64,000 bases of DNA from Noviherbaspirillum massiliense JC206. Lineage in GTDB: Bacteria; Pseudomonadota; Gammaproteobacteria; Burkholderiales; Burkholderiaceae_D. Both the position numbers and the translations under genes were made by a program. The stretch covers positions 1,854,098 to 1,918,097 of the forward strand of contig NZ_HE978634.1 of the NCBI RefSeq assembly GCF_000312045.1, given 5' to 3'. The first letter of the stretch is position 1. Every line of letters starts with the position of its first letter. The notes beneath the pieces were generated by a model that did no database searches, was not told where the DNA came from, and saw only the letters and a program-made list of their open reading frames with translations. Shown piece by piece: positions 49,593-59,371 of this stretch.

Positions 49593-50582
49593 ATGGCTAA
49601 AGCCCCCATGCGCGTTGCCGTTACCGGCGCCGCCGGCCAAATCGGCTACTCCCTGCTATTCCGTATCGCTAACGGCGACATGCTGGGCAAGGACCAGCCG
49701 GTCATCCTGCAATTGCTCGAGATCCCTGACGAGAAAGCGCAAAAGGCGCTGAAGGGCGTGATGATGGAGATCGACGATTGCGCATTCCCGCTGCTGGCCG
49801 GCATGACTGCTCACAGCGACCCGATGACCGCGTTCAAGGATGTCGATATCGCCCTGCTCGTGGGCGCTCGTCCGCGCGGCCCGGGCATGGAGCGCAAGGA
49901 CCTGCTCGAAGCAAATGCAAAGATCTTCACGGTACAGGGCAAGGCCCTCGACGCAGTCGCTTCGCGCACTGTCAAAGTGCTGGTCGTCGGCAATCCGGCG
50001 AACACCAACGCCTACATCGCGATGAAATCCGCTCCCAGCCTCCCGGCCAAGAACTTTACCGCGATGCTCCGCCTCGACCACAACCGCGCGCTGTCGCAGG
50101 TCGCTGCAAAAATCGGCAAACCGGTTTCCTCGATCGAGAAACTGTGCGTGTGGGGCAATCACTCTCCGACCATGTACCCGGACTACCGCTTCGCGACTGT
50201 CGACGGCAAGTCCGTCAAGGACACGATCAATGACGAGGAATGGAACAAGAACGTGTTCCTGCCCACTGTTGGCAAGCGTGGTGCGGCCATCATCGAAGCG
50301 CGCGGCCTGTCTTCCGCCGCATCGGCAGCGAATGCCGCCATCGACCATGTGCGTGACTGGGTGCTCGGCACCAACGGCAAGTGGACCACCATGGGCATCC
50401 CGTCCGACGGCTCGTATGGCATCCCGAAAGACACGATGTTCGGCTTCCCGGTCACCACTGAAAACGGCGAATACAAGATCGTCCAGGGACTGGATATCGA
50501 CGCATTCTCGCAAGAGCGCATCAACCTCACTCTGAAGGAGTTGATGGAAGAGCGCGAAGGCGTCAAGCATCTCGTCGGCTGA
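49593..50582 (+). CDS. mdh: Malate dehydrogenase
   Basis: Mdh interconverts malate and oxaloacetate with NAD. The 329-residue protein is of the type found in betaproteobacteria. The NAD motif is [12 protein letters not shown], the active-site Arg is in [14 protein letters not shown], and the catalytic His is in [12 protein letters not shown]. The ATG at 49593 has TGGAG about 9 bases upstream, and the family start [12 protein letters not shown] confirms it. Confidence 0.97.
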   Translation: MAKAPMRVAVTGAAGQIGYSLLFRIANGDMLGKDQPVILQLLEIPDEKAQKALKGVMMEIDDCAFPLLAGMTAHSDPMTAFKDVDIALLVGARPRGPGMERKDLLEANAKIFTVQGKALDAVASRTVKVLVVGNPANTNAYIAMKSAPSLPAKNFTAMLRLDHNRALSQVAAKIGKPVSSIEKLCVWGNHSPTMYPDYRFATVDGKSVKDTINDEEWNKNVFLPTVGKRGAAIIEARGLSSAASAANAAIDHVRDWVLGTNGKWTTMGIPSDGSYGIPKDTMFGFPVTTENGEYKIVQGLDIDAFSQERINLTLKELMEEREGVKHLVG

Positions 50583-50592
50583 TCCTGAGGAT

Positions 50593-50639
50593 GGGACAAG
50601 TGGCACATACTGGTGAAACCGGAATTTGCCGCTTGTCCC
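50593..50639 (+). other. Stable two-stem hairpin between mdh and the HpcH/HpaI gene
   Basis: GGGACAAGTGGCA pairs with TGCCGCTTGTCCC (13 positions, one G-T), enclosing a small inner stem CTGGT-GAA-ACCGG. There is no T-run. It starts 10 bases after mdh and ends 37 bases before the next ATG, which has no visible ribosome binding site. Confidence 0.55.
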
Positions 50640-50676
50640 TCCGCTCAGGCCATTTCAACTGAAGCATCCGTCGCAC

Positions 50677-51645
50677 ATGCACCCTTCCGAGGTCTTATTC
50701 CAGGGCACCCGTCAGCCCGTATCAATTCCGGCATGCGATCACTACGCCGGTTCAGAAAAATTGATGCGCAAGTCGATTGCCCTGCAACAAGAGCTTGGTC
50801 CTGTTTTCGATATCACCTTCGATTGCGAAGATGGTGCCAGTACCGGCAATGAAGAAGCCCACGCAAAGCTGGTGGCGTCCATCATCGGCAGCGAAGACAA
50901 CCGCTTCAACCGTATCGGCGCCCGCGTCCATGACGTGACCCACCCCGGTTTCGAACAAGACGTTGCGATCATCTGCACCCAGGCTGCGCGGCTTGCCTAT
51001 CTGGTGCTGCCCAAGGTGGACGGCCTGGACGACGTGGTACGTGCCATCGGCCTTGTCAACCAGTACGCTGCCAAGGCCGGACGCAAGGATCTTCCCATTC
51101 ACGTGCTGATCGAATCCCACGGCGCCCTCGCCGCTGTGCGTGAAATCGCAGCACTGCCGCAGGTGGAATGCCTGTCGTTCGGCATCATGGACTTCGTATC
51201 TGCGCATTACGGCGCCATTCCCGGCAGCGCCATGCGCTCCCCCGGCCAGTTCAGTCATCCTCTCGTGGTTCGCGCAAAGCTCGAAGTCGCTGCGGCATGC
51301 CATGCGCATGGCAAGGTCCCCTCTCACAATGTCACGACCGACATCAAGGACATGGCTGTGGTCGCCGGCGACGCCAGGCGGGCTGCCAGCGAATTCGGCT
51401 ATTCCCGGATGTGGAGCATTCACCCGAACCAGATCAGGCCGATCGTTGAAGCACTGGCCCCAAGCATGTCGGAAGTCCAGGAAGCCAGCGATATCCTGAC
51501 CGCGGCACGGGACAACCAGTGGGGGCCAATTCAGCACAAGGGCACGCTGCACGACCGCGCCAGTTACCGTTATTACTGGACGATCCTGCAGCGGGCAAAA
51601 TCGAGCGGACTGGCTTTGCCGGATTCCGCTCTTGAATTACTGTAA
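50677..51645 (+). CDS. HpcH/HpaI aldolase / citrate lyase beta-like protein
   Basis: A 322-residue TIM-barrel lyase of the HpcH/HpaI-CitE family, which cleaves or forms acyl-CoA or organic acids using Mg2+. Family motifs are DITFDCEDGAS (Mg-binding Glu/Asp), GARVHDVTHPGFEQD, VLPKVDGLDD, HVLIESHGA and WSIHPNQI. The substrate is not clear: malyl-CoA- or citramalyl-CoA-type activity is possible, and no CitF or CitD partners are adjacent. It lies between mdh and acnA in a TCA cluster. The ATG at 50677 lacks a clear ribosome binding site. Confidence 0.85.
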   Translation: MHPSEVLFQGTRQPVSIPACDHYAGSEKLMRKSIALQQELGPVFDITFDCEDGASTGNEEAHAKLVASIIGSEDNRFNRIGARVHDVTHPGFEQDVAIICTQAARLAYLVLPKVDGLDDVVRAIGLVNQYAAKAGRKDLPIHVLIESHGALAAVREIAALPQVECLSFGIMDFVSAHYGAIPGSAMRSPGQFSHPLVVRAKLEVAAACHAHGKVPSHNVTTDIKDMAVVAGDARRAASEFGYSRMWSIHPNQIRPIVEALAPSMSEVQEASDILTAARDNQWGPIQHKGTLHDRASYRYYWTILQRAKSSGLALPDSALELL

Positions 51646-51692
51646 TGATGCGCGACCGTCACGATATCGTGTCCGCGCACGGAGAAGAACTT

Positions 51693-52154
51693 ATGAAAAA
51701 GCTGCCTGTATTGTTTTTCCTGGCTGTCAGTATTGCGGCAGGAACGCCGGCGTTGGCAGCAGAGTCGGCACCACAAGCAAGCCATACACAGAAGAAGCCT
51801 GCAACGAAAAAAGCAGCCTCTTCGAAAAAACGCGCTGCAGCGGCGAACAAAGACGATCAGACGCCAGATATCAGCGCTTCGCAACCTGTCGAGTACGACT
51901 GCGAGCTCGGCAACAAGCTGACCGTTTACCGCCAGGCAGATAATGACCAGCAGATCACAGTCCGCTGGAAAAAGCGGCTGCTGCGCTTCGAGCGCGTACC
52001 GACGACAACTGGCGCGAACCGGTTCGAGAACCGCAAGAATGGTTTGGTATGGATCGATATTCCGGCCAAGGGTATGCTGCTCGATGCCAAGAAGGGTCGT
52101 CAGCTGGCCAACGAATGCCGGAACGCCGATCAGCTAAAAGCACAGGCGATGTAA
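51693..52154 (+). CDS. Small exported protein of unknown function
   Basis: A 153-residue protein with a signal peptide (KKLPVLFFLAVSIAAGTPALA, cleaved near residue 23). A Lys/Ala-rich linker and a C-terminal domain with two Cys follow (VEYDCELGNKLTVYR and ANECRNADQ). I do not recognise a family name. The start has GGAGAAG about 9 bases upstream. It lies 107 bases before acnA and 47 after the lyase gene, and a similar exported protein in this position is consistent with a conserved neighbourhood. Confidence 0.75.
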   Translation: MKKLPVLFFLAVSIAAGTPALAAESAPQASHTQKKPATKKAASSKKRAAAANKDDQTPDISASQPVEYDCELGNKLTVYRQADNDQQITVRWKKRLLRFERVPTTTGANRFENRKNGLVWIDIPAKGMLLDAKKGRQLANECRNADQLKAQAM

Positions 52155-52260
52155 AGCCTGAGAACACAGATACAGAAGAAGAACCGTCCAACGGATATTC
52201 GCCTGTCGCAGCACGATTTGAAGTATTTTTCATCAGTTGAATTGCACCCAAGGAGAGGTC

Positions 52261-54972
52261 ATGTCACGCAACACACTGAACACGCTGAAGGAATTCAAGA
52301 TTTCGGATTCCAAAAAAGGCAAGTTCTACTCGCTTCCCGCCCTGGAGAAAAAACTCGGCGTCAATATTTCGCGCCTGCCAGTATCGATCCGTATCGTCCT
52401 GGAATCGGTGCTGCGCAACTGTGACGGCAAGAAGGTCACCGAAGAGCATGTCACCCAGCTGGCGAACTGGAGCCCCACGGCTGCACGGGTCGATGAAATC
52501 CCGTTCGTGGTGGCGCGAGTCGTGCTGCAAGACTTTACCGGCGTTCCCCTGCTGGCCGACTTGGCTGCCATGCGCGGCGTCGCTTCCAAGATGGGCAAGA
52601 AGCCGAAGAACATTGAACCGCTGGTGCCGGTTGACCTGGTCGTCGACCACTCGGTGCAAATCGACCACTTCCGCGAACCCAAGGCGCTCGACCTCAATAT
52701 GAAACTGGAATTCCAGCGCAACAACGAGCGCTACCAGTTCATGAAATGGGGCATGCAGGCATTCGACACCTTTGGCGTGGTGCCTCCCGGCTTCGGCATC
52801 GTGCACCAGGTGAACCTTGAGTACCTGGCACGCGGCGTGCACCTGAAGGACGGCGTGTACTACCCGGACACCTTGGTCGGAACCGACTCCCACACCACGA
52901 TGATCAACGGCATCGGCGTCGTCGGCTGGGGCGTCGGCGGCATCGAAGCTGAAGCGGGCATGCTCGGCCAGCCGGTGTACTTCCTGACCCCTGACGTGGT
53001 GGGCGTGAACCTGACCGGCCAGCTGCGCGAAGGCGTCACCGCAACCGACCTGGTGCTGACCATCACCGAACTGCTGCGCAAGCACAAGGTCGTCGGCAAG
53101 TTTGTCGAGTTCTTCGGCGAAGGCACCGCTTCGCTCTCGACCACCGACCGTGCGACGATCGCCAACATGGCACCGGAATACGGCGCCACCATGGGCTTCT
53201 TCCCGGTGGACGAAAACACCATCGAATACTTCAAGGGCACCGGCCGCAGCAAGGCGGAAATCGACGCGTTCGCAAACTATTTCAAGGCCCAGAATCTGTT
53301 CGGCATCCCGAAAGCCGGCGACATCGATTACTCGAGCGTAGTGGAACTGGATCTCGGCTCGGTCGCACCCTCGCTGGCCGGCCCGAAACGTCCGCAGGAC
53401 CGCATCGAAATCGGTAACGTCAAATCGACCTTCACCGACCTGTTCTCCAAGCCGGTCGCGGAAAACGGCTTCAACAAGAAAGCGGAAGACCTGAATGCCG
53501 CCTACGAGACGGCCGACGGCGTGCAACTGAAGAACGGCGACGTGCTGATTGCCGCAATCACTTCCTGCACCAACACCTCGAATCCGAGCGTACTGCTGGC
53601 CGCTGGCCTGCTGGCGAAGAAAGCCGTCGAGGCTGGCCTGAAGGTCGCGCCGCACATCAAGACTTCGCTCGCGCCCGGATCGCGCGTCGTGACCAAATAC
53701 CTGGAAGCGGCAGGCCTGCTGCCCTATCTGGAAAAGCTTGGCTTCGGCGTGACGGCCTACGGCTGCACCACCTGCATCGGCAATGCCGGCGACCTGACCC
53801 CGGCCCTGAATGACGCCATCGTGAAGAACGATGTGGTCGCTGCTGCCGTATTGTCCGGCAACCGCAACTTTGAAGCGCGCATCCATCCGAACATCCGCGC
53901 CAACTTCCTGGCATCGCCGCCGCTGGTAGTCGCTTACGCGATCGCCGGCAATGTCACGAAGGACCTGATGACCGAGCCGGTCGGCAAGGGCAAGGGTGGC
54001 CGCGACATCTACCTCGGCGACATCTGGCCGAGCTCGCGTGAAATCGAAAAGCTGATGAAGTTCGCGATGAACGCGAAGACCTTCAAGGAAAACTACGCCG
54101 ACGTGAAAGGCGCCCCAGGCAAGCTGTGGGAGCAGATCAAGGGCGTGGCACAGGGCGAGGTCTACAACTGGCCCAAGTCGACCTACATCGCTGAACCGCC
54201 GTTCTTCCAGGACTTCGATATGCAGCCGAAAGCAGCGGCAGCCGGCATCACCGGCGCTCGTGCACTCGGCATCTTCGGCGATTCGATCACCACGGACCAC
54301 ATCTCCCCGGCCGGCTCCATCAAGGAATCCAGCCCGGCAGGCAAGTGGCTGATCGAGAACGGCGTCATGAAAGCCGACTTCAACTCCTACGGCTCGCGTC
54401 GCGGCAACCATGAAGTGATGATGCGCGGCACCTTCGCCAATGTTCGCATCAAGAACCTGATGATCCCGCCCAAGGCCGACGGTTCGCGGGTGGAAGGCGG
54501 CGTGACCGTTTACCAGCCGAGCGGCGAACAGATGTCGATTTACGATGCAGCGATGAAGTACATCGACGCGGGTGTGCCTACCGTGGTGTTCGGCGGTGAA
54601 GAGTATGGCACCGGCTCCTCGCGTGACTGGGCTGCCAAAGGCACCCAGCTGCTCGGCATCAAGGCCGTCGTCGCCCGTTCATTCGAGCGCATCCACCGCT
54701 CGAACCTGGTTGGCATGGGCGTGCTGCCGCTGCAATTCCTCGGCGACGACAGCGTGCAATCGCTGGGCATCAAGGGCAATGAAACCTTCGACCTGAAAGG
54801 GATCGAAGGCGAGATCAAGCCGCAGCAAAAGGTCACGCTGGTCATCAACCGCGCCGATGGCAGCAAGCAGGAAGTTGCGCTGCTGCTGCGTATCGACACG
54901 CCGATCGAAGTCGACTACTACAAGCATGGCGGCATCCTTCCCTTCGTTCTGCGCCAGTTGCTGGCAGCCTGA
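52261..54972 (+). CDS. acnA: Aconitate hydratase AcnA
   Basis: AcnA converts citrate to isocitrate with a [4Fe-4S] cluster. The 903-residue protein has the long AcnA/IRP-type architecture. Cluster cysteines are in [10 protein letters not shown] and [12 protein letters not shown], the substrate loops include [14 protein letters not shown], and the swivel domain contains [14 protein letters not shown]. The ATG at 52261 has AGGAGAGG just upstream. It is the last gene of the mdh-side run and ends before two hairpins. Confidence 0.97.
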   Translation: MSRNTLNTLKEFKISDSKKGKFYSLPALEKKLGVNISRLPVSIRIVLESVLRNCDGKKVTEEHVTQLANWSPTAARVDEIPFVVARVVLQDFTGVPLLADLAAMRGVASKMGKKPKNIEPLVPVDLVVDHSVQIDHFREPKALDLNMKLEFQRNNERYQFMKWGMQAFDTFGVVPPGFGIVHQVNLEYLARGVHLKDGVYYPDTLVGTDSHTTMINGIGVVGWGVGGIEAEAGMLGQPVYFLTPDVVGVNLTGQLREGVTATDLVLTITELLRKHKVVGKFVEFFGEGTASLSTTDRATIANMAPEYGATMGFFPVDENTIEYFKGTGRSKAEIDAFANYFKAQNLFGIPKAGDIDYSSVVELDLGSVAPSLAGPKRPQDRIEIGNVKSTFTDLFSKPVAENGFNKKAEDLNAAYETADGVQLKNGDVLIAAITSCTNTSNPSVLLAAGLLAKKAVEAGLKVAPHIKTSLAPGSRVVTKYLEAAGLLPYLEKLGFGVTAYGCTTCIGNAGDLTPALNDAIVKNDVVAAAVLSGNRNFEARIHPNIRANFLASPPLVVAYAIAGNVTKDLMTEPVGKGKGGRDIYLGDIWPSSREIEKLMKFAMNAKTFKENYADVKGAPGKLWEQIKGVAQGEVYNWPKSTYIAEPPFFQDFDMQPKAAAAGITGARALGIFGDSITTDHISPAGSIKESSPAGKWLIENGVMKADFNSYGSRRGNHEVMMRGTFANVRIKNLMIPPKADGSRVEGGVTVYQPSGEQMSIYDAAMKYIDAGVPTVVFGGEEYGTGSSRDWAAKGTQLLGIKAVVARSFERIHRSNLVGMGVLPLQFLGDDSVQSLGIKGNETFDLKGIEGEIKPQQKVTLVINRADGSKQEVALLLRIDTPIEVDYYKHGGILPFVLRQLLAA

Positions 54973-54981
54973 CCGCGGAAT

Positions 54982-55002
54982 CATGCCGGCCCAGCCGGCA
55001 TG
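54982..55002 (+). repeat. 9-bp inverted repeat after acnA
   Basis: CATGCCGGC and GCCGGCATG around CCA, followed by only a short T-run. It may be a weak terminator or an mRNA 3'-end stabiliser ahead of the stronger terminator at 55052. Confidence 0.5.
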
Positions 55003-55051
55003 ATTTGTCGCAACACAGTCGCGAGAGCACGCAGGTATTCTTGCGGATAAA

Positions 55052-55079
55052 AAAACGCCGGGTTTTCCCGGCGTTTTCT
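55052..55079. terminator. Terminator downstream of acnA
   Basis: An 11-bp stem (AAAACGCCGGG with CCCGGCGTTTT) with a TTTT loop, A-run on one side and T-run on the other. Confidence 0.9.
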
Positions 55080-55243
55080 TCTTTGTCTTCCACCATAGAA
55101 GGACAAGTGCGAGCACATGCGACATTTCCTGCTTCAATCCTGTCCGGCGAGAAACGTCTCCACACACGAACAGGTGTTCAAGATATCTTGATGCTTGTCG
55201 AATCCACTACAATACGAGTTCCAGGCTTCATTCCTATCCTGCC

Positions 55244-56494
55244 ATGCGCCGCCCGTCGAAAGCTTCTTCCCGCAAACATTCTGGCGAAAGCCAGCGTCTG
55301 ATCACCCTGATCGAGGGGCAGATCCTTGCCGCGAGCCGGCTTGAGGAGCGCACATGGGAACGCAACGTCGATTCCCAGCTGAACAAACTCCTGAAAAGCG
55401 GCTACCAGGATGTGATCGACGCAGCGTTGGACCAACTGTTCAAATCTGACCTGGAAGCCTACGATGTGCTGATGGAAGCGGTCGAGGCGGCAAGCGAATC
55501 CTGTGTCGTCGAACATGATGGCGTGCAGTATGAAGGCTTGCTGATCGCCGCCCCTATCCTGGCCTGGACGCGCTTCTCCATCCCATCCGGCTCCATCCCG
55601 GCGGACATGGTGGTAACTTTGTCTGCCCATCTGCATGGCCACTTGCTGGTGCCCGGCGCTCACCTGGCCTTGGCTCCGACGCTGTTTTCAATCGACCAAT
55701 TGCCACGCAGCCATGTCGAACTGTTTGCGATCACGCAGCGCATGGTGCAGGCGGCAGTGAAAAACACTCCCCTGCGCCCGCTCGCACACGCGCCGGAAAC
55801 AGCGCCATTCCTCGCTGACACGCGCTACCTGCTGGCCGCCGTGGCCGCTCCCGCAGGCGAGCCGCTGTTCCGCTGGCAGGCCAGCCTGTCTCCATCGGAG
55901 CGCGATGCCGCATTGAGGCAATGGCGGACGCAGGCGATGCCTAACGTGATGAAACTGCTGCCAGGATGCGGTGTCGAGTTGCTGCTGCCGGAGGCCTACT
56001 ACGTCGCCTGCCGCGAAGCGGACAAGCTGATCCGCCCTGCTTCGATCCGCGCCGCCGTGCATTTCCTGACTCACACGCTAGGCGTCGAGGCGTCCGGGCT
56101 GCGCGCTATCATCGGGGACTTCAGCGAGGATCCGCTTGGAGGCCGGGTTGACGAATACCGCATCAGCTTCACTCTGCGCCATAGCGAAGAAGTGCTGTAT
56201 GGCGTGGTTTGGCCGCTCTATGGAGACGAGGACGACGAGGAGTCGGCCAAGGTGATGGCAGGCTCCCCTGCCAGCCCGGACATCATGACGACAAGCGTTC
56301 GCAGCTCACCGATCGAGGAAGTTCAAGCACTGCTGAAGGAATGCGGCATCGTCCACATCAAGTACCATACTGAGCGCTTTCCGATGGAATTCTGCGACGA
56401 TTGCGGCACGCCGATGTACCCGGATCTGGAAGGGGACCTGGTACATCCCGAGATGCCGGAGGACGTACCGGCCGGCAGCGGCCATTTTCACTGA
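55244..56494 (+). CDS. DUF2863 family protein
   Basis: A 416-residue soluble protein of a family restricted to Burkholderiales-type bacteria. It has no known function. A basic N-terminus is followed by RLEERTWERNVDSQLNKLLKSG. The C-terminal region contains FCDDCGTPMYPDLEGDLVHPEMPED, whose Cys pair resembles half of a metal site (two Cys only). The start lies 165 bases after the acnA terminator. It converges with the CYTH gene. Confidence 0.82.
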   Translation: MRRPSKASSRKHSGESQRLITLIEGQILAASRLEERTWERNVDSQLNKLLKSGYQDVIDAALDQLFKSDLEAYDVLMEAVEAASESCVVEHDGVQYEGLLIAAPILAWTRFSIPSGSIPADMVVTLSAHLHGHLLVPGAHLALAPTLFSIDQLPRSHVELFAITQRMVQAAVKNTPLRPLAHAPETAPFLADTRYLLAAVAAPAGEPLFRWQASLSPSERDAALRQWRTQAMPNVMKLLPGCGVELLLPEAYYVACREADKLIRPASIRAAVHFLTHTLGVEASGLRAIIGDFSEDPLGGRVDEYRISFTLRHSEEVLYGVVWPLYGDEDDEESAKVMAGSPASPDIMTTSVRSSPIEEVQALLKECGIVHIKYHTERFPMEFCDDCGTPMYPDLEGDLVHPEMPEDVPAGSGHFH

Positions 56495-56509
56495 AAGACG
56501 ACTGCATCC

Positions 56510-56974
56510 CTACCACCTCGAGTAGGGATGGCGCAGCAGGTTGGCATTGAAATAGCGCGCGTCGTGCGTGACTTCTTCACCAACCCATTCCGGCCTGGCA
56601 AACGCCTGATCTTCGCTCTGCAATTCAACCTCGGCCACCACCAGGCCGGCGTTCTCGCCGAGGAATTCGTCGACCTCCCACACCATGCCCTCGTGCGAGA
56701 TCCGGTAGCGGTATTTTTCGATGATCGGCCGCTCGCACAACCCATCCAGCAAGGCTTGCGCATCTTCGGGCGGAATCGGATATTCCCACTCCCCGCGCGT
56801 CGCTCCTTGCGTGCGGCCCTTGATCGTCAGCGTCGCCGCTGTTCCTTCGACGCGCACCCGCACTACCCGGTCCGGATGCGAAGACAGGTAGCCCTGGCGC
56901 AGCAATACACCCTGCCCCAGTGCCTTCCACCGCTCGTCGCGCACCAGGAACTTGCGCTCGATCTCGACGCTCAT
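56510..56974 (-). CDS. CYTH domain triphosphate-processing protein
   Basis: A 154-residue single CYTH domain (triphosphate tunnel metalloenzyme). The signature ExExK appears as EIERKFL at residues 4-10, followed by alternating charged strands (VVRVRVEGTAATLTIKG, VVAEVELQSEDQAF). Related proteins hydrolyse inorganic triphosphate or act as adenylate cyclases; the activity here is not predictable. Its ATG overlaps the upstream peptidase stop by 4 bases. Confidence 0.88.
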   Translation of the reverse strand: MSVEIERKFLVRDERWKALGQGVLLRQGYLSSHPDRVVRVRVEGTAATLTIKGRTQGATRGEWEYPIPPEDAQALLDGLCERPIIEKYRYRISHEGMVWEVDEFLGENAGLVVAEVELQSEDQAFARPEWVGEEVTHDARYFNANLLRHPYSRW

Positions 56975-58104
56975 GCCCGGCTTCTTTCCAGTGCACGAAG
57001 AATAGGCTGAAGGATGGCCTCGCCCAGCTTCGCGCTGCGCGCGCCACTCCAGCCGACACGGGCATCAGGCAGGAGCGCGTTGTCCTTGAAAGGCATTTCC
57101 AGCGTCAGCGACAGGCATTTGAAGGTGTGGCCAACGTATTTCGATGCGAGGCTCAGCATGTCTTCCCGGTACTTGGTCGCCTCATAGCCGTGTTCCGCCT
57201 GAAAATCCGGGCTGGCAGCCTTGAAATCCTCGATGAACGCCTGCTGCTGCGCCATCTGTGCCTCCGTGAAGCCTTCGAGCATTTCCGATCCGGCGACAAA
57301 TACGTAAGGCAGACTTTCATCGCCGTGGATATCGAAAAACAGGTCGCATCCGGTCTCGTGCATTTTCTTCCGGACGAACAAGACTTCCGGGCTTTTCTCG
57401 ATCGACGGCGACATCCATTCGCGATTCAAGTTGGCGCCCGCAGCGTTGGTGCGCAGATTGCCGCGCACCGAGCCATCGGGATTCATGTTTGGCACGATAT
57501 AAAACACTGCCTGCAGCAGCAGGCGCCGCGCAACCGGGTTCGCGCTGTCGGTCAGCGCATCCACCATGCCTTCGACAAACCATTCGGCCATGGTCTCGCC
57601 CGGATGCTGGCGTGCGATCACCCACACTTTTTTCGCCGCAGCCGGATCGCCGATCACCAGCAGGTCAAGATCCCGCCCGTCCACGGTGTTGCCGAGGTCG
57701 GTCAGGCATGCTTCCGGAAAGGCTTGCGCCCGACCCAGCATCTGCAAATGGCGCTCCCAGGAATACGGCTCGAAATAGGCGTAATAGATGCTGTCGTGCT
57801 CCGGCACGTGCCGGATCGTCAGCACGCCGCCGTCGTACTCGGTCGGCACCCGGAACCATGTCTGCCTGTCATAACTGGCAACTGCTTGGTAGTTGTCCCA
57901 GCCGTGGGGAAAGGCTGCCTGCGCGGCATTCAGGAAGCGCATTGCGCACGGCGTATTGCGTGCGCCCTGCAGGCGGAAATAAAACCACTGAAGAAAGTCC
58001 GCATGCGAATCCTTGCGGATATTGAGTTCGATGGCCTGCGGGTCCTCGGCGCGCACCACTTCAATGGCGCCGGCGTCGAAATGGGAACTGATCTTGATTG
58101 ACAT
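56971..58104 (-). CDS. M14-family zinc carboxypeptidase (cytosolic type)
   Basis: A 377-residue M14 peptidase related to cytosolic carboxypeptidases and to AGBL/CCP proteins. It has an N-terminal beta-sandwich domain (about 1-110, with YYAYFEPYSWERH). The M14 domain follows, with the zinc motif ARQHPGETMAEW (His and Glu), NPDGSVRGNLRTNAAGANLNR, and DIHGDES with the third zinc His. There is no signal peptide. The ATG at 58104 fits the family; the 18-codon upstream extension is unlikely. It is translationally coupled to the CYTH gene. Confidence 0.9.
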   Translation of the reverse strand: MSIKISSHFDAGAIEVVRAEDPQAIELNIRKDSHADFLQWFYFRLQGARNTPCAMRFLNAAQAAFPHGWDNYQAVASYDRQTWFRVPTEYDGGVLTIRHVPEHDSIYYAYFEPYSWERHLQMLGRAQAFPEACLTDLGNTVDGRDLDLLVIGDPAAAKKVWVIARQHPGETMAEWFVEGMVDALTDSANPVARRLLLQAVFYIVPNMNPDGSVRGNLRTNAAGANLNREWMSPSIEKSPEVLFVRKKMHETGCDLFFDIHGDESLPYVFVAGSEMLEGFTEAQMAQQQAFIEDFKAASPDFQAEHGYEATKYREDMLSLASKYVGHTFKCLSLTLEMPFKDNALLPDARVGWSGARSAKLGEAILQPILRALERSRA

Positions 58105-58224
58105 GGATGAGAATGCTGAAGTTGTGCGTGTAACGGGAGAAATGGCGCGGGCCGGCATGCTACGTAACCGGGCGCTGGCATGGATGCTATTCTGCGGCTT
58201 TTATCGATTCCGGCAAAGTCTCTG

Positions 58225-59187
58225 ATGAAATTCCTCGCCTTATTGTCAGCATTGACATTCAGCGTCGCCACCAGCCTCGCTCATGCGGATACATGGCCGT
58301 CCAAACCGATCCGCCTGGTCGTGGCAGCGCCCGGCGGTTCCTCCCTCGACATCATTGCGCGCACCATCGGCGACAAGCTGAAAAGCCGCCTGGGCCAGGC
58401 CATCGTCGTCGACAATATCCCTGGCGCGTCGGGCACGATTGCCACCGCCAACGTCGCCAGGGCGGCACCCGATGGCCACACCCTGCTCATGTCCTACAAC
58501 GGCCCGCTCTCATCCGCGCAATTCCTGGCGAGACTGCCCTACGACCCGCAGAAAGACCTGGCTCCGGTCATCCTGACGAGCTCGCAGCCGAATGTGCTCG
58601 CGGTGAACCCCGACGTGCCGGCAAAGAATGTCCCCGAATTGATTGCTTACGCAAAGGCAAATCCCGGCAAGCTGAATTACGCCTCGGTCGGCAACGGTTC
58701 GTCCTCGCACCTTACGATGGAGCTTTTCAAAACCATGGCCGGCATCGATGTGCTGCATGTCCCCTACAATGGTGCCCCGCCAGCCGCCATGGCAACCGTT
58801 GCCGGCGAATCGCACATGCTCTTCGGAGTGCCTTCGGTCATCCTGCCCCAGGTCAGGAACGGCAAGCTCAAAGCCATCGCCGTCACCAGCGCCAACCGCT
58901 TCCCGCTCCTGCCGCAACTGCCCACGATGTCGGAAGCCGGGTTGCCCAAATTCGAAGCGCTGGCCTGGAACGGAATTCTCGCTCCCGCGCGGACGCCCGC
59001 CGGCATCGTCAGCCGACTGAATCGCGAGATCGACAGCATCCTAAAAATGCCGGACGTGAAAGCACGCCTGAACAATGTCGGACTGGAGCCCGCGGGCGGC
59101 TCGCCCGAATCCTTCAAATTGCTGATGTCCTCCGAAGCCCAAAAATGGTCCGAAGTGATTAAAAAAACCGGTGCCAAGCTCGATTAA
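58225..59187 (+). CDS. Bug-type tripartite tricarboxylate transporter substrate-binding protein
   Basis: A 320-residue periplasmic receptor of the Bug/TctC family, which is greatly expanded in Burkholderiales and binds carboxylates or other small anions. It has a signal peptide (about 1-24, ending SLAHA) and the family strands [45 protein letters not shown] and [13 protein letters not shown]. No TctA or TctB membrane genes are adjacent, which is common for orphan Bug proteins. The ligand is unknown. It is the last core gene before the tRNA-Pro. Confidence 0.88.
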   Translation: MKFLALLSALTFSVATSLAHADTWPSKPIRLVVAAPGGSSLDIIARTIGDKLKSRLGQAIVVDNIPGASGTIATANVARAAPDGHTLLMSYNGPLSSAQFLARLPYDPQKDLAPVILTSSQPNVLAVNPDVPAKNVPELIAYAKANPGKLNYASVGNGSSSHLTMELFKTMAGIDVLHVPYNGAPPAAMATVAGESHMLFGVPSVILPQVRNGKLKAIAVTSANRFPLLPQLPTMSEAGLPKFEALAWNGILAPARTPAGIVSRLNREIDSILKMPDVKARLNNVGLEPAGGSPESFKLLMSSEAQKWSEVIKKTGAKLD

Positions 59188-59231
59188 GCAATTTGTTGGC
59201 CGCTGCGTAGCGGAAATCATTATCGCTCTGC

Positions 59232-59237
59232 TATAAT
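59232..59237 (+). promoter_or_regulatory. -10 element of tRNA-Pro
   Basis: A perfect TATAAT lies 11 bases before the tRNA. No convincing -35 is visible at the right distance. Confidence 0.5.
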
Positions 59238-59247
59238 ACGCGGCTCG

Positions 59248-59325
<78 letters not shown>

Positions 59326-59344
59326 ATAGAATCAAAGACTTACG

Positions 59345-59371
59345 AAAAGCCGCCTTGTGCGGCTTTTTTTT
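59345..59371 (+). terminator. Terminator after tRNA-Pro
   Basis: A 9-bp stem (AAAAGCCGC with GCGGCTTTT), loop CTTGT and a T-run. Confidence 0.88.

Noticed and set aside
52264-54411. Long minus-strand frame (715 codons) inside acnA
   Set aside because: It is the antisense shadow of a clear aconitase gene in GC-rich DNA, with a His/Asp/Val-rich composition typical of such shadows.
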